Under the pieces are notes generated by a model. That model was not told the origin of the DNA, did not search any database, and saw only the letters and a program-made list of their open reading frames with translations. Below, piece after piece: positions 1 through 8,898 of a stretch of DNA of 64,000 nucleotides (positions within the stretch are counted from its first letter, which is position 1; every line of letters starts with the position of its first letter). This DNA comes from Nostoc sp. FACHB-110 (GTDB lineage Bacteria > Cyanobacteriota > Cyanobacteriia > Cyanobacteriales > Nostocaceae). Where the stretch lies: the NCBI RefSeq assembly GCF_014697425.1, contig NZ_JACJRU010000002.1, positions 1-64,000 on the forward strand, written 5' to 3'. A program made the translations under genes and the position numbers.

Positions 1-410
1 AAGCGGTAGGATAGTTCCCACTCACGTCCTAAGTAGCAGAATACGCCAATCAGGAAGTGGAAGATTACCAATTGGTATGGGCCACCGTTGTACAGCCATT
101 CATCTAAGGATGCTGCTTCCCAAATTGGGTAGAAGTGTAAACCAATTGCGTTGGAGGAAGGTACTACTGCGCCGGAGATGATGTTGTTTCCGTACAGTAA
201 GGAACCTGCTACAGGTTCACGGATACCGTCGATGTCTACGGGGGGTGCAGCGATGAAGGCGATTACGAAGCAGGTGGTTGCAGCTAGCAACGTGGGGATC
301 ATTAACACGCCGAACCAGCCAATATACAGGCGGTTGTTGGTGCTGGTTATCCAGTTGCAGAACTGCTCCCATACGTTTGCGCTTTTGCGCTGTTGTAAGG
401 TTGCTGTCAT
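1..410 (-). CDS. psbA: Photosystem II D1 protein, 5' part (partial)
   Basis: The reading frame starts at ATG 410 and runs off the left edge, giving the first 136 residues of D1, the reaction-centre subunit of photosystem II in the thylakoid membrane. The N-terminus [17 protein letters not shown] and the first two membrane helices match D1 closely. Residue 130 is Glu (codon GAG in GREWELSYR). Established knowledge: cyanobacterial D1 forms with Glu130 are the high-light/stress-type D1:2, while Gln130 marks D1:1. The QB and manganese-ligand regions lie outside the window. Family identity is certain; which psbA copy this is cannot be decided here. Confidence 0.97.
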   Translation of the reverse strand, partial: MTATLQQRKSANVWEQFCNWITSTNNRLYIGWFGVLMIPTLLAATTCFVIAFIAAPPVDIDGIREPVAGSLLYGNNIISGAVVPSSNAIGLHFYPIWEAASLDEWLYNGGPYQLVIFHFLIGVFCYLGREWELSYR

Positions 411-461
411 GTCTTTATGATTGCTTTTGTTATGTATGTTTCAGGTGTTTTTACCTGTAAT

Positions 462-497
462 GATTTATATCTTAGAGGCTTTGTAACGGTTTGTAAA
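462..497 (-). promoter_or_regulatory. Probable psbA promoter
   Basis: On the minus strand a TTTACA box (492-497) and a TAAGAT box (469-474) are separated by exactly 17 bases. This would place transcription start near 462 and give a leader of about 50 bases, usual for psbA. A small CAGGT/ACCTG hairpin (442-457) lies in the leader. This is a consensus-based inference; no start site is known. Confidence 0.5.
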
Positions 498-826
498 GAA
501 GTTTGACTAAAAGTTTACTTAACTACCCCATAAGCGCGGCTTATCTATATATACAGAGTATGAAAAAATTGGAAGTAGAGCGGTGCAATTCAAGATAGCT
601 GGTGAAGGCTGTCATTATTTATTGGTAAGGGTTTTAAGCTTGTTTATGTTTCGTAACATAATTTGGTTTATGTCCACTGACTCACTTAATTCCTGAGATG
701 TCAATTAAGCGGGACGTAAAGATACTCTCATAGCTTAAATTTAATTCAGTCGTCAGCCAGAGGATTTCTCGCACAATAATTTTTACGCTGAACATATAAA
801 TAGAAATCCCCAAGAATTGAAAACCT
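498..826. other. Intergenic region between divergent psbA and AvaK-like gene
   Basis: AT-rich, no credible reading frame on either strand. It should hold the promoters of the two diverging genes, but no motif beyond the psbA boxes could be assigned. Confidence 0.5.
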
Positions 827-1669
827 ATGCCTCTATACAAACTCGCAGAATTTGATCCGCAATATAGAGAAACCTTTGGTGGTGATGATGTTAAAAGTTT
901 GGATCTCTACACTGAAGGCGGAGTAAAAGTCGGTTCAGTCGCAGATGCTTTAGTTGACCATGATGGACGTTTTCGCTATCTAGTTATTGACACTGGTTTT
1001 GATACTCTCGGCAAGAAAATATTACTGCCGATTGGTCTTGCACATATCAATTATCCAGACCAGCGTGTATATGTTGATGGCTTAAGTAAACAACAAGTAG
1101 AAATGCTACCTGAGTACAGCGATAAGTTCGTAGTTGATGATGTTTATGAAGAAAATGTACGCAGTGTATTTCGTCCATCTAACAGCGATTTTATTTACGA
1201 TCGCAACACATATAACTATCAGCAGGAACCTAATTTATACAACTTAAATGCTCAAAATCATCAAACTCTCAGATTATATGAAGAAAGATTAATTGCAAAT
1301 AAGCAACGTGTCAAAACTGGAGAAGTTGCAGTTAGTAAGCATATTGAGATTGAAACTGCAAAAGTTGAAGTCCCAGTGACTAAAGAACGGGTTGTAATTG
1401 AAAGACTTCCAGCTACAGAAGGAGGAAGAGTTACCGATACTAACGAACTTCAATTTCAAGAAGGTGAAGTAGCACGGATAGAAGTATATGAAGAAACACC
1501 CGAAATTCGCAAAGAAGCGTTTGTCCGGGAGGAAGTTCGAGTTAGGAAATTAGTAGAGCGAGATATAGTAGAAGCTCAAGAGACCATTCGGAGAGAAGAG
1601 TTAGATATTAACACTACAGGTGAATTAAAAATAGATGATTCTGGTGTTAATCAGAATCCAGCTGTTTAA
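827..1669 (+). CDS. PRC-barrel / DUF2382 protein, AvaK-like
   Basis: 280 residues. Residues about 1-100 form a PRC-barrel (GSVADALVDHDGRFRYLVID, then KKILLPIG), and residues about 145-265 form a DUF2382 (YsnF-type) domain with the recurring TLRLYEERLIANK, KTGEVAVSK and FVREEVRVRK segments. Very acidic and basic in alternation, no signal peptide or membrane segment. Known family: AvaK, an akinete marker of Anabaena variabilis, and general stress proteins have this architecture; the biochemical role is unknown. It is the first of three related genes in a row (next at 2050 and 3057). Start at 827 is the first Met of the domain; its ribosome site is weak. A strong terminator follows, so it is probably transcribed alone. 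Confidence 0.85.
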   Translation: MPLYKLAEFDPQYRETFGGDDVKSLDLYTEGGVKVGSVADALVDHDGRFRYLVIDTGFDTLGKKILLPIGLAHINYPDQRVYVDGLSKQQVEMLPEYSDKFVVDDVYEENVRSVFRPSNSDFIYDRNTYNYQQEPNLYNLNAQNHQTLRLYEERLIANKQRVKTGEVAVSKHIEIETAKVEVPVTKERVVIERLPATEGGRVTDTNELQFQEGEVARIEVYEETPEIRKEAFVREEVRVRKLVERDIVEAQETIRREELDINTTGELKIDDSGVNQNPAV

Positions 1670-1708
1670 ATTCATAGGAATAAAGACTTAGCTATTCTTA
1701 ATTTAATC

Positions 1709-1739
1709 AAAAAAACGTACAGAATCTGTACGTTTTTTG
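1709..1739 (+). terminator. Rho-independent terminator after first AvaK-like gene
   Basis: Perfect inverted repeat ACGTACAGA/TCTGTACGT (715-723 and 725-733 of the second kilobase) flanked by A-run and T-run, 40 bases past the stop codon. Symmetric, so it could act both ways. Confidence 0.85.
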
Positions 1740-1772
1740 TTATTAATTTTAATATAAAACATTAGAGTTAAC

Positions 1773-1885
1773 GGGCGACTGGAAATCGCGCCTACACAGA
1801 TGACATACGTGGGTTTGAAAATCTTGATTTTGTGTGAGTCCACCCAGGTGGACTTTGTTTGTGTAGTAGCGAATTTTATTCGCCC
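1773..1885. repeat. Short intergenic repeat with inverted ends (GGGCGA...TCGCCC type)
   Basis: The ends GGGCGACTGGAAATCGC and GCGAATTTTATTCGCCC are imperfect inverted copies around a roughly 80-base centre that itself holds GTCCACC/GGTGGAC. Similar modules (CGCGACTTCAGTCGC) occur inside the repeat at 10941-11132. No coding sense; looks like a mobile or structural intergenic repeat. Confidence 0.55.
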
Positions 1886-2049
1886 AATACTTTTCAAACA
1901 TCTTCTTGAAAAATCATAAAATCACGGGAAATATTACTTTTGATGAGATTAATGTGTAGTAATTATTTCGAGAGAAAGAGGTAATGTGTTGAATATTTTT
2001 TTACATTAATTATGGAGTGATTCTATAAAACTTTCAGAGGTAAAATATA

Positions 2050-2946
2050 ATGTCTCTTTACAAATTACATGACTTTGACCCAGACTATAAAGATAGTTTT
2101 GAAGGCAACGATATTAAAGGACTTGGTGTCTATACAGAAGGAACTGATGAGAAAATTGGTACTGTTAATGATGTTTTAGTAGATGATGAAGGCCATTTTC
2201 GTTATTTAGTTGTTGATTTAGGTTTTTGGATTTTCGGGAAAAAAGTTTTATTACCAGTTGGACGTACCCGGATTGACTATGGACGAGATCGCGTTTATGC
2301 GGTTGGTATGAGCAGAGAACAAGCAGAAGACTTACCAGAATTTGATGAACGTCGCCTAGAGTATGATGACGAAGAGAGAGTACGTAATGTTTACCGCGAT
2401 CAAAAGTATAGCAATGTACCTCTAGACACAACCACACCTTTAGACGCAGTTGCGCCTTTAGATTCTGCTGCAACATTAGGTACAGCCGCTAATTCAACAT
2501 TCAGCCGTGACACCTATAATTATGACCAAGAGCCTGCTTTGTTTGGTTTGAATGAACGAGATCATCAAACTTTGAGACTCTACGAAGAACGATTGATTGC
2601 TAATAAAAAACGCCGCAAAACTGGGGAAGTAGCGGTTGGAAAGCGGATTGAAACCGATATAGCTAGAGTTGCAGTTCCCGTGGAAAGAGAACATGTAGTT
2701 ATTGAACGTACTACCCCAGCCGATGCAGGTAGAGCAGTTGCGCCTGGTGAAGCAACCTTCCGTGAAGGTGAAGTGGCTCGTGTAGAACTCCATGAAGAGA
2801 CTCCAGACATTCGCAAAGAAGCATTTGTTCGTGAAGAAGTTCGAGTCAAAAAAGTGGTAGAGCAAGATACTGTAGAAGCTCAAGAAACAATCCGCAGGGA
2901 AGAATTGGATGTCAATGCTCCTGGTTTACCAATTGAAGAACGCTAA
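2050..2946 (+). CDS. PRC-barrel / DUF2382 protein, AvaK-like (second copy)
   Basis: 298 residues with the same plan as the gene at 827: PRC-barrel (about 1-105), DUF2382 (about 165-290). It starts MSLYKLHDFDP, parallel to MPLYKLAEFDP of its neighbour, and shares long identical stretches in DUF2382 (LRLYEERLIANK, IRREELDVN). It differs by an inserted linker at about 120-155 with a repeated PLD motif (VPLDTTTPLDAVAPLDSAA). Start at 2050 is supported by an AGAGG 7 bases upstream. Likely a tandem duplicate; soluble; presumed stress or akinete-related protein by family, function unproven. Confidence 0.85.
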   Translation: MSLYKLHDFDPDYKDSFEGNDIKGLGVYTEGTDEKIGTVNDVLVDDEGHFRYLVVDLGFWIFGKKVLLPVGRTRIDYGRDRVYAVGMSREQAEDLPEFDERRLEYDDEERVRNVYRDQKYSNVPLDTTTPLDAVAPLDSAATLGTAANSTFSRDTYNYDQEPALFGLNERDHQTLRLYEERLIANKKRRKTGEVAVGKRIETDIARVAVPVEREHVVIERTTPADAGRAVAPGEATFREGEVARVELHEETPDIRKEAFVREEVRVKKVVEQDTVEAQETIRREELDVNAPGLPIEER

Positions 2947-2980
2947 TAAAAACTGATTAGCTTATAGCTAATTCAGTACA

Positions 2981-3015
2981 GTACAGGTGAAGCTTTTTAT
3001 CAGCTTTACCTGTAC
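2981..3015 (+). terminator. Stem-loop after second AvaK-like gene
   Basis: Inverted repeat GTACAGGTGAAGCT / AGCTTTACCTGTAC with one mismatch, 35 bases past the stop. There is no T-run behind it, so it may be a weak terminator or RNA-stabilising hairpin before the gene at 3057. Confidence 0.5.
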
Positions 3016-3056
3016 TTGTAATAAATGCTTGTACAAGGTTATTTGGTGAATCAATT

Positions 3057-3869
3057 ATGGTGATGAATAGCCAATCTAGGGCAAATAGTTTTGAACGCGT
3101 CAATCAAAAATCTAGCATTAGTAACTTATTGACAACTTTAAAAAATAAGGTTGCCTATTTTGATGTTATAGATAATCAAGGCCAAATAGTTGGTAAAGTT
3201 AGAGATTTAATTTTAGATCATCGCCGCAGATTAAATTTAGTAATCTCTCCACCGAGCAATTTTATACCGCCTAGTTTGGCTCTTGTCTGGAGTCAAAAAA
3301 TTCAAAGAATAGATACTCTTAATAAATCTATTTTTTTAAATGTAAATATATTAGAAGTTGAATATATGTCTGAAGATTTTAAATCCCAACTCACAAATCA
3401 ATCCTATGAGCCATTAGATAGTTCTGGTACAATCAATGAAGATTTGACAGAAATTTCGGAAGAAAATATTATTAGACTGTTAGAAGAAAAATTAGTAGTT
3501 GATAGTAGTATTCAAAAAATTGGTGAGGTAATTGTTCGCAAAGAAATTGAAACTCGGATGGTACAAGTTCCTGTGCGGCGTGAGAAATTAATTGTAGAAC
3601 AGGTAAGCCCACAACATAAGCAACTAGCAGAAATTAATTTATCTTCGGAAACACTGGCTGATATTGATGGTGCAGCAGTTAGTCAATTTGCAGGTGATTT
3701 CACCGTTACAGGAGACTTTGATTCACCTAAAATAGCCAGTTTAATTTTAAATGCGATCGCACTGGAAAAAAACCACGGCTGTCAGCGAGTGCGAGTATCT
3801 ATTGTATGTGATAACGAATCGCATCAACAAAAATATCAAGAGTGGTTTGAGCGTTGTTCTAAACAGTAA
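3057..3869 (+). CDS. Divergent PRC-barrel / DUF2382-like protein
   Basis: 270 residues. Residues 25-110 read as a PRC-barrel (AYFDVIDNQGQIVGKVRDLILD). Residues about 150-185 hold one half of a DUF2382-like motif (IIRLLEEKLVVDSSIQKIGE, KEIETRMVQVPVRREKLIVE). The C-terminal 60 residues (SLILNAIALEKNHGCQRVRVS) are unlike the two upstream genes. It lies third in the AvaK-like row, in the same direction, and appears to be a diverged paralogue with a new C-terminus. Start could be Met1 (3057) or Met3 (3063). No signal or membrane segment. Function unknown. Confidence 0.75.
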   Translation: MVMNSQSRANSFERVNQKSSISNLLTTLKNKVAYFDVIDNQGQIVGKVRDLILDHRRRLNLVISPPSNFIPPSLALVWSQKIQRIDTLNKSIFLNVNILEVEYMSEDFKSQLTNQSYEPLDSSGTINEDLTEISEENIIRLLEEKLVVDSSIQKIGEVIVRKEIETRMVQVPVRREKLIVEQVSPQHKQLAEINLSSETLADIDGAAVSQFAGDFTVTGDFDSPKIASLILNAIALEKNHGCQRVRVSIVCDNESHQQKYQEWFERCSKQ

Positions 3870-3913
3870 TAATCTCAATCCATATTATAAGTTTCTAGCA
3901 GATGATTAAACAG

Positions 3914-3942
3914 TAGGGTGAATTATTTCACCCTATTTTTTT
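3914..3942 (+). terminator. Rho-independent terminator
   Basis: Nine-base-pair perfect stem TAGGGTGAA/TTCACCCTA with a four-base loop, followed by seven Ts. It ends the AvaK-like row and faces uvrB coming from the other side. Confidence 0.9.
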
Positions 3943-3990
3943 GCTATTTAATCATGATCAATGGTATTTTGCAAAAGTCCTAGATACGAA

Positions 3991-5988
3991 TTAATGACCT
4001 AGTAATTTATCTCGCAAATTTTTAATGCGATCGCGCAATTTTGCCGCCTCTTCAAATTCGAGTTTTTTCGCTGCATCTTTCATCTGTGCTTCCAGCTTCG
4101 TAATTAAGTCGGGAACTTCTTCTAGAGGTATTTCATGGATATGTTCATCTACAGCTTTTAATTCAGTTGCATTTAACCGTCGAGATACTTCTAAAAATGA
4201 TAAAATTGCGTTGCTGGATTTTTTAACAATTGGTTGGGGTGTAATTCCATGCTTCTGGTTATATGCTATTTGAATACTACGCCTTCTTTCAGTTTCTTCG
4301 ATGGCTTTAATCATGCTGTCTGTTAAATTATCAGCATATAAAATTGCTTGTCCTTTAACGTGACGCGCCGCTCTACCAATAGTTTGAATTAAAGAACGTT
4401 CAGCACGTAAAAAACCTTCTTTATCTGCATCTAAAATTGCCACTAAAGAAACTTCTGGTAAATCTAAACCTTCCCGCAGTAAGTTAACTCCCACTAACAC
4501 ATCAAAATTTCCATTCCGCAATTCTTGGATAATTTCGATGCGCTCAATCGAATTAATTTCTGAATGCAAATATCGCACCCGAATGCTGTGGTCTTGCAAA
4601 TATTCTGTCAAATCTTCCGCCATCCGCTTAGTTAAAGTAGTAATCAGTGTTCTTTCGTGGCGGTCAACTCTGTCTTTGATTTCTCCTAATAAATCATCAA
4701 TTTGCCCTTCGGTAGGACGCACAGAAATTTCTGGATCAATTACTCCAGTAGGACGGATAACTTGTTCAACGATGTGATTTTCAGAAACTTCTAATTCCCA
4801 ATTTCCTGGGGTTGCGGAAACGAAAATACATTGGTTGACTTTTTGCCAAAACTCTTCTGATTTTAAAGGACGGTTATCAGCAGCACTCGGCAGCCTAAAT
4901 CCATGTTCAATTAATACTTTTTTTCTGGCTTGGTCGCCGTTATACATCCCGCGAATTTGCGGGACACTAACATGAGATTCATCGACAACTAACAACCAAT
5001 CTTTCGGAAAGTAATCAATTAAACATTCTGGTGGTTCTCCGGCTTGTCTACCAGCAAGATGTCGAGAATAGTTTTCTACACCGTTGCAATAACCGACTTC
5101 GCGTAACATTTCTAAGTCGTAACGGGTACGTTGGTCGATGCGTTGTGCTTCTAATAATTTGCCCCCTGTTTCTAATTCGGCTTTGCGTTGCTTTAATTCA
5201 AAAGCAATATCATCGCAGGCAATTTCTAAACGTTCTTCTGGGGTAACAAAGTGACGCGCTGGGTAAATATTGACTGCTTCTAAACTATTAATAATTTCGC
5301 CTGTTACCGGGTCAACATAGCGAATGGCATCAATTTCATCGCCAAAAAATTCCACGCGAATAATTCTATCTTCGTAAGCAGGGCCAATTTCTAAAACATC
5401 ACCCCGGACACGGAAGCGTCCTCGACCCATTTCTAGGTCGTTGCGGCTATACTGCACAGATGCTAAATCGCGTAAAACTTCTCTTTGATTAACTTCCATA
5501 CCAATTTTTAAAGGTATGGCTGCTTTGAGGTATTCGGCGGGAATTCCTAAGCCGTAGATGCAGCTAATAGATGCAACGACAATCACATCACGGCGTTCAA
5601 ACAGCGATCGCGTCGCTGAGTGACGCAACATATCAATTTCGTCGTTAATCGCAGCTGTCTTTTCTATATAAGTATCGGTGACGGGAATATACGCTTCTGG
5701 TTGATAGTAATCGTAATAACTGACAAAATATTCGACTGCGTTTTTTGGGAAGAACTCGCGTAACTCATTACAAAGTTGTGCAGCCAAGGTTTTGTTATGT
5801 GCCAAAACTAAAGTTGGTTTGCCAACTTTTTCAATTACTGCTGCTACTGTAAAGGTTTTGCCAGTGCCGGTGGCTCCCAGTAAGGTTTGGTAACGATTCC
5901 CTGATTGGATGTTTGAGACAAGCTGGGCGATCGCTTTTGGTTGATCGCCTGTCGGTGCAAAGGGAGCTTGAAGACAAAATTCTGTCAT
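3991..5988 (-). CDS. uvrB: Excinuclease ABC subunit B
   Basis: 665 residues, normal UvrB length. Damage-verifying helicase-like subunit of UvrABC nucleotide excision repair in the cytoplasm; it takes DNA from UvrA and recruits UvrC. Walker A GATGTGKT lies near residue 40, the beta-hairpin segment [12 protein letters not shown] near 95, helicase motifs DESHVS and [12 protein letters not shown] in the middle and late part, and a UVR motif ([20 protein letters not shown]) at the C-terminus for contact with UvrC. Starts [16 protein letters not shown], typical for the family. Stands alone, convergent with the gene at 3057. Confidence 0.98.
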   Translation of the reverse strand: MTEFCLQAPFAPTGDQPKAIAQLVSNIQSGNRYQTLLGATGTGKTFTVAAVIEKVGKPTLVLAHNKTLAAQLCNELREFFPKNAVEYFVSYYDYYQPEAYIPVTDTYIEKTAAINDEIDMLRHSATRSLFERRDVIVVASISCIYGLGIPAEYLKAAIPLKIGMEVNQREVLRDLASVQYSRNDLEMGRGRFRVRGDVLEIGPAYEDRIIRVEFFGDEIDAIRYVDPVTGEIINSLEAVNIYPARHFVTPEERLEIACDDIAFELKQRKAELETGGKLLEAQRIDQRTRYDLEMLREVGYCNGVENYSRHLAGRQAGEPPECLIDYFPKDWLLVVDESHVSVPQIRGMYNGDQARKKVLIEHGFRLPSAADNRPLKSEEFWQKVNQCIFVSATPGNWELEVSENHIVEQVIRPTGVIDPEISVRPTEGQIDDLLGEIKDRVDRHERTLITTLTKRMAEDLTEYLQDHSIRVRYLHSEINSIERIEIIQELRNGNFDVLVGVNLLREGLDLPEVSLVAILDADKEGFLRAERSLIQTIGRAARHVKGQAILYADNLTDSMIKAIEETERRRSIQIAYNQKHGITPQPIVKKSSNAILSFLEVSRRLNATELKAVDEHIHEIPLEEVPDLITKLEAQMKDAAKKLEFEEAAKLRDRIKNLRDKLLGH

Positions 5989-6238
5989 ACAGTTTTGCTA
6001 GTAATACCCTATCTCATGGTAGCGATCTGCTTCTGTACCTGTTGGGCTAGCGTAGTCAAATGAATATATGGAAATATTTCTTGATAAAGCTTAACAGTTT
6101 AAATTTACTTATGTGTAATTTTTGAAGATACTTATATCTATGCAAGGTTTTTTAAGGGTAAACTTTAATATACCGGAAAAAAACTAATTTTTCCTCAAAT
6201 ATTGTAAAGTTCATTTAAGCAACCAGAGGTGTTAGTTT

Positions 6239-6700
6239 ATGAGCATTAGCAGCACTGGCAAAGCCGCCAGTCCTCGTCAAAGACGTGCCAAGCTAAAGGG
6301 AGAAACAACAGTGGAAGTTGAAAATAATCAGGGTCAAGCTGTGAATAACGATCAAACCGCAAAAGATAACGACAAACAAGAAGAATCTGGAAAACTTGTG
6401 ATTGCTGGAGTACGTCCCATTGCTGGTAGTGATTTGCAAGTTGCTGAGACTGTCTCAATCGCAGGTATTCGTCCTATAACCGCTAGTAATTTAGAAATTG
6501 TCGAAACAATCAACATCATGGGTATTCGCCCCATTGCAGCCAACAATATCAAAGTTGTTGATAGCATTAACCTCTCGGGTATCCGTCCAATTGCTTCTAG
6601 CGCGTTAGTAATTTCTGATAGTTACTCCGTTATGGGGAACCGTCCAGTAGCATCAAATATTATTGACGACTCTAATGCACTTATGGGTTTTATCGATTAG
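6239..6700 (+). CDS. Protein with five 19-residue G-x-R-P repeats (unknown function)
   Basis: 153 residues. A basic then Gln/Asn/Asp-rich N-terminal part (1-50) precedes five tandem units of 19 residues from about 53 to 150. Each carries G(I/V)RPI(A/T) followed by S/N-x-(L/I)-x-(V/I): IAGVRPIAGSDLQV, IAGIRPITASNLEI, IMGIRPIAANNIKV, LSGIRPIASSALVI, VMGNRPVASNII. The regular hydrophobic spacing suggests a small beta-solenoid or stacked strands; this is inference. No signal peptide, Cys or catalytic motif. GAGG upstream of ATG 6239 supports the start, and a terminator follows directly. I do not recognise a named family. Confidence 0.8.
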   Translation: MSISSTGKAASPRQRRAKLKGETTVEVENNQGQAVNNDQTAKDNDKQEESGKLVIAGVRPIAGSDLQVAETVSIAGIRPITASNLEIVETINIMGIRPIAANNIKVVDSINLSGIRPIASSALVISDSYSVMGNRPVASNIIDDSNALMGFID

Positions 6701-6729
6701 ACAAAAAAAATATTGCCATAAATCTCACT

Positions 6730-6760
6730 AACCCGGTCTCTTGAAGGAATCGGGTTTTTT
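6730..6760 (+). terminator. Rho-independent terminator after repeat-protein gene
   Basis: AACCCG (6730-6735) pairs with CGGGTT (6751-6756) and is followed by Ts, 30 bases after the stop codon. Confidence 0.8.
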
Positions 6761-6790
6761 AGTTGTCTTTTATTGCTAATGATATCTATA

Positions 6791-6960
6791 GGACTTACGC
6801 ACAAAGATTGTCTGTGGAGACTGGCGTTGTAAGGGTGTAAGGGTTTTGGATACATACACCCCTACACCCTTGATTTTTCGTTTTTATGCTTATGTTCTTA
6901 TTTTTTATTTTGAATTATGCTAATTGTCATTTAAATTGCACCGTATTCATGGTCACACAA
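6791..6960. repeat. Dispersed intergenic repeat, GACTTACGCAC family (longest copy)
   Basis: Begins GGACTTACGCACAAAG followed by TTGTCTGTGGAGACTGG, then GTGTAAGGG-type heptamers and their inverse (ACACCCCTACACCC), and ends near ATTTAAATTGCACCG. The head recurs at 52215-52248, 24090-24122 and, more diverged, 22868-22902; the tail recurs near 45082. The rest of the 6701-7260 gap shows no gene. Confidence 0.7.
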
Positions 6961-7260
6961 TTTTGGATTTGAGATTTGAGATTTTGAATTTTCAATTGAT
7001 TCCACATATAAATCTGAAGGACTGTACTATCAAATTACTATTGGTCATCAAAGCTGTAAACCATATTCCTATTATTTAATAATTTGGATATCTTGTTATT
7101 CCTAATGCCTGAAAGTATCTCTCTTTTTATATAGGTGGCTAATATATCTTGTGGCGGAAGCCAAGAGTAAAAATCTTAAGATACTTTGTAAATGTAATCA
7201 CTAAGAATCAAAGTAATTAATAGCTTTGAAACTTAATTTATATACAATTAGGAGAAAAAA

Positions 7261-7443
7261 ATGAGCTTAGAAGATCGTGCAAAAGCAGCTGCTAAAAATG
7301 TTGAAGGTAAAGCGCAAGAAGCATTAGGTAATGTAACTGGCGACCCTGAAGATAAAGCTAAAGGTAAAGCAAAGCAAGCTGAAAGCGAAGTCCGCCAAGG
7401 TATAGAAGATGTCAAAGATTCTGTAAAGAAAAATATTGACTAG
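7261..7443 (+). CDS. CsbD family small stress protein
   Basis: 60 residues, MSLEDRAKAAAKNVEGKAQE then GDPEDKAKGKAKQAES: the Lys/Ala/Glu-rich, Cys-free helical pattern of the CsbD family, including the typical KAQEALGNVTGDPEDKAKG core. Full family length. AGGAG lies 6 bases before the ATG. Known: CsbD-like proteins are induced by general stress in many bacteria; molecular role unknown. Own terminator-like hairpin follows. Confidence 0.92.
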   Translation: MSLEDRAKAAAKNVEGKAQEALGNVTGDPEDKAKGKAKQAESEVRQGIEDVKDSVKKNID

Positions 7444-7468
7444 AAATATTTGTTTGTTTTTCTAGTCT

Positions 7469-7544
7469 AAAGGGATAGACACTCAAAAATATTTCAATTT
7501 AACTAGTGTATTAACATAGTTAAAAATTGAGTTTTATCCCTTTT
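7469..7544 (+). terminator. Long stem-loop after csbD-like gene
   Basis: AAAGGGATA (7469-7477) pairs with TATCCCTTT (7535-7543), extended by ACTCAA/TTGAGT further in, and followed by a T-rich stretch. A likely terminator. Confidence 0.6.
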
Positions 7545-7734
7545 CTATTTCTCTTTCCATTTCAGCTAGGTTTACAGATAGCACAGGTTCTGACTGTAGA
7601 GGTGTGCAACTCACATCTCTACGTTTCTGGTCTAACTTGCAAGTGTTGAATAAAAATAATAGAAATTATCTTTAACTAGCTAAGAAATATAAGTAATTGG
7701 TTATGGAAATTGTTTCGTTTCAGGAGTGAAAGAA

Positions 7735-8175
7735 ATGACGCTGTTTGAGCAGATTCGTAAAGTTGCGATCGCTTTTGCCTTAATTGTGATGCTAACTGTG
7801 ACTACTGCTTGTGGTAGTGCGACAGTCAGCCAAGCCGACCGCACAAGTAGCCCGGCTGTCATTGGACGGGATGTAGCTTACAGCGAATTAGAAAGAGGTA
7901 ATACTTCGAGCGGTCAAACTTTTGGTGATTGGGTAGTGCAAACATCCAAGGGATTGATTAAGGATGCTTACGTTAGAGATAACAACAAATTAGGTGTTGT
8001 GATTTCGCGTGATGTTCGTCCAACGGATGTCAAACCTTTAGCTAAATCTCTAGTTCAAGGTTTTCATAAAAACTTCCCTAATCAAGATTTAACGGTGTTG
8101 GTTTACGGCCCTGACAAAAAGTTAATTTTGACAACTCAGTACGACGTACAGACAAAGCAAGTCAAGTATAGCTAA
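7735..8175 (+). CDS. Small exported (putative lipo)protein, unknown function
   Basis: 146 residues from ATG 7735, chosen because AGGAG (7722-7726) sits 8 bases upstream; a GTG at 7726 overlaps that site. The N-terminus has a positively charged start, a hydrophobic stretch (VAIAFALIVMLTVTTAC) and a Cys that could be a lipidated residue, though Thr at -3 makes the lipobox weak. The mature part (GDWVVQTSKGLIKDAYVRD, VISRDVRPTDVKPLAKSLVQ) looks like a compact alpha/beta domain; no family recognised. Upstream of and in the same direction as the gene at 8275, possibly co-transcribed. Confidence 0.75.
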   Translation: MTLFEQIRKVAIAFALIVMLTVTTACGSATVSQADRTSSPAVIGRDVAYSELERGNTSSGQTFGDWVVQTSKGLIKDAYVRDNNKLGVVISRDVRPTDVKPLAKSLVQGFHKNFPNQDLTVLVYGPDKKLILTTQYDVQTKQVKYS

Positions 8176-8274
8176 TAGTTAAGTAGCAAGTTTCAAAGTC
8201 TTTTACATAGCATTTCGCCGGAAATTTAAGACTAAAAATTCCAGAAATACGACTTGAAGAAGGAGATTAAGAAA

Positions 8275-8796
8275 GTGTCAACTAGTGAAGAATACAGAAG
8301 ACAAGTAATGCAAGACTTAGCTCAAGGTGATGTTGAATCGTTAGACGATCCAGCCTCTGATGGAGCTACTCAATACGAAAATTTCGATGATTTTGCTCAA
8401 CGAACCACTACAGATCAACGTCGTCAATTATTTGGTCGCTCTATTCATCCTGATCGGATTCCTAGCAGCCAAATGGAACCAGAATTACAAAAAGCGATCG
8501 CGCAAATTAAACCTAATGAACGAGATGATGTAGCGCGCGCCTTTTTCAAAAATTTGAAGGGTAGAGGCTTAGATGAGCGTCACTTAGAGCAACAGTTAGG
8601 TCTTTCAACTCATCACGCTAGCAGAATGAATGCTGATGATGTCAGCAAACTTGCATCCTTCGCTTATCACAACCACCCAGATGTTTTCCGCGAAGTACTA
8701 GCAGAGCAACCTGGTATTATCAAATTCCTCAGCAACCCAATCGTAGCTGGAATTTTAGGGATAGCAGCAGCTAAGTGGTTAGGTAGCCATAAATAA
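8275..8796 (+). CDS. Cyanobacterial hypothetical protein with C-terminal membrane segment
   Basis: 173 residues from GTG 8275, which has AGGAG at 8261-8265 nine bases upstream; a TTG further up lacks a site. Mostly hydrophilic and helical, with MEPELQKAIAQIKPNERDDVARAFF and NADDVSKLASFAYHNHPDVF segments, then a glycine/alanine-rich hydrophobic tail (PIVAGILGIAAAKWLG) that could insert in a membrane. No catalytic motif recognised. About 100 bases behind the gene at 7735. Confidence 0.75.
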   Translation: MSTSEEYRRQVMQDLAQGDVESLDDPASDGATQYENFDDFAQRTTTDQRRQLFGRSIHPDRIPSSQMEPELQKAIAQIKPNERDDVARAFFKNLKGRGLDERHLEQQLGLSTHHASRMNADDVSKLASFAYHNHPDVFREVLAEQPGIIKFLSNPIVAGILGIAAAKWLGSHK

Positions 8797-8835
8797 TCCC
8801 AATTCCTGATTAAATAACTACTAACTTTTGGCTCT

Positions 8836-8874
8836 GGCTATAAATAGCTCTCGTGGAGAGAGTTATTTATAGCC
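8836..8874. terminator. Bidirectional terminator between convergent genes
   Basis: Long inverted repeat GGCTATAAATAGCTCTC / GAGAGAGTTATTTATAGCC with a short loop, lying between the stop codons of the genes at 8796 (+) and 8899 (-). Confidence 0.8.
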
Positions 8875-8898
8875 TTTGCTATGTGTGATGAAAAATCA

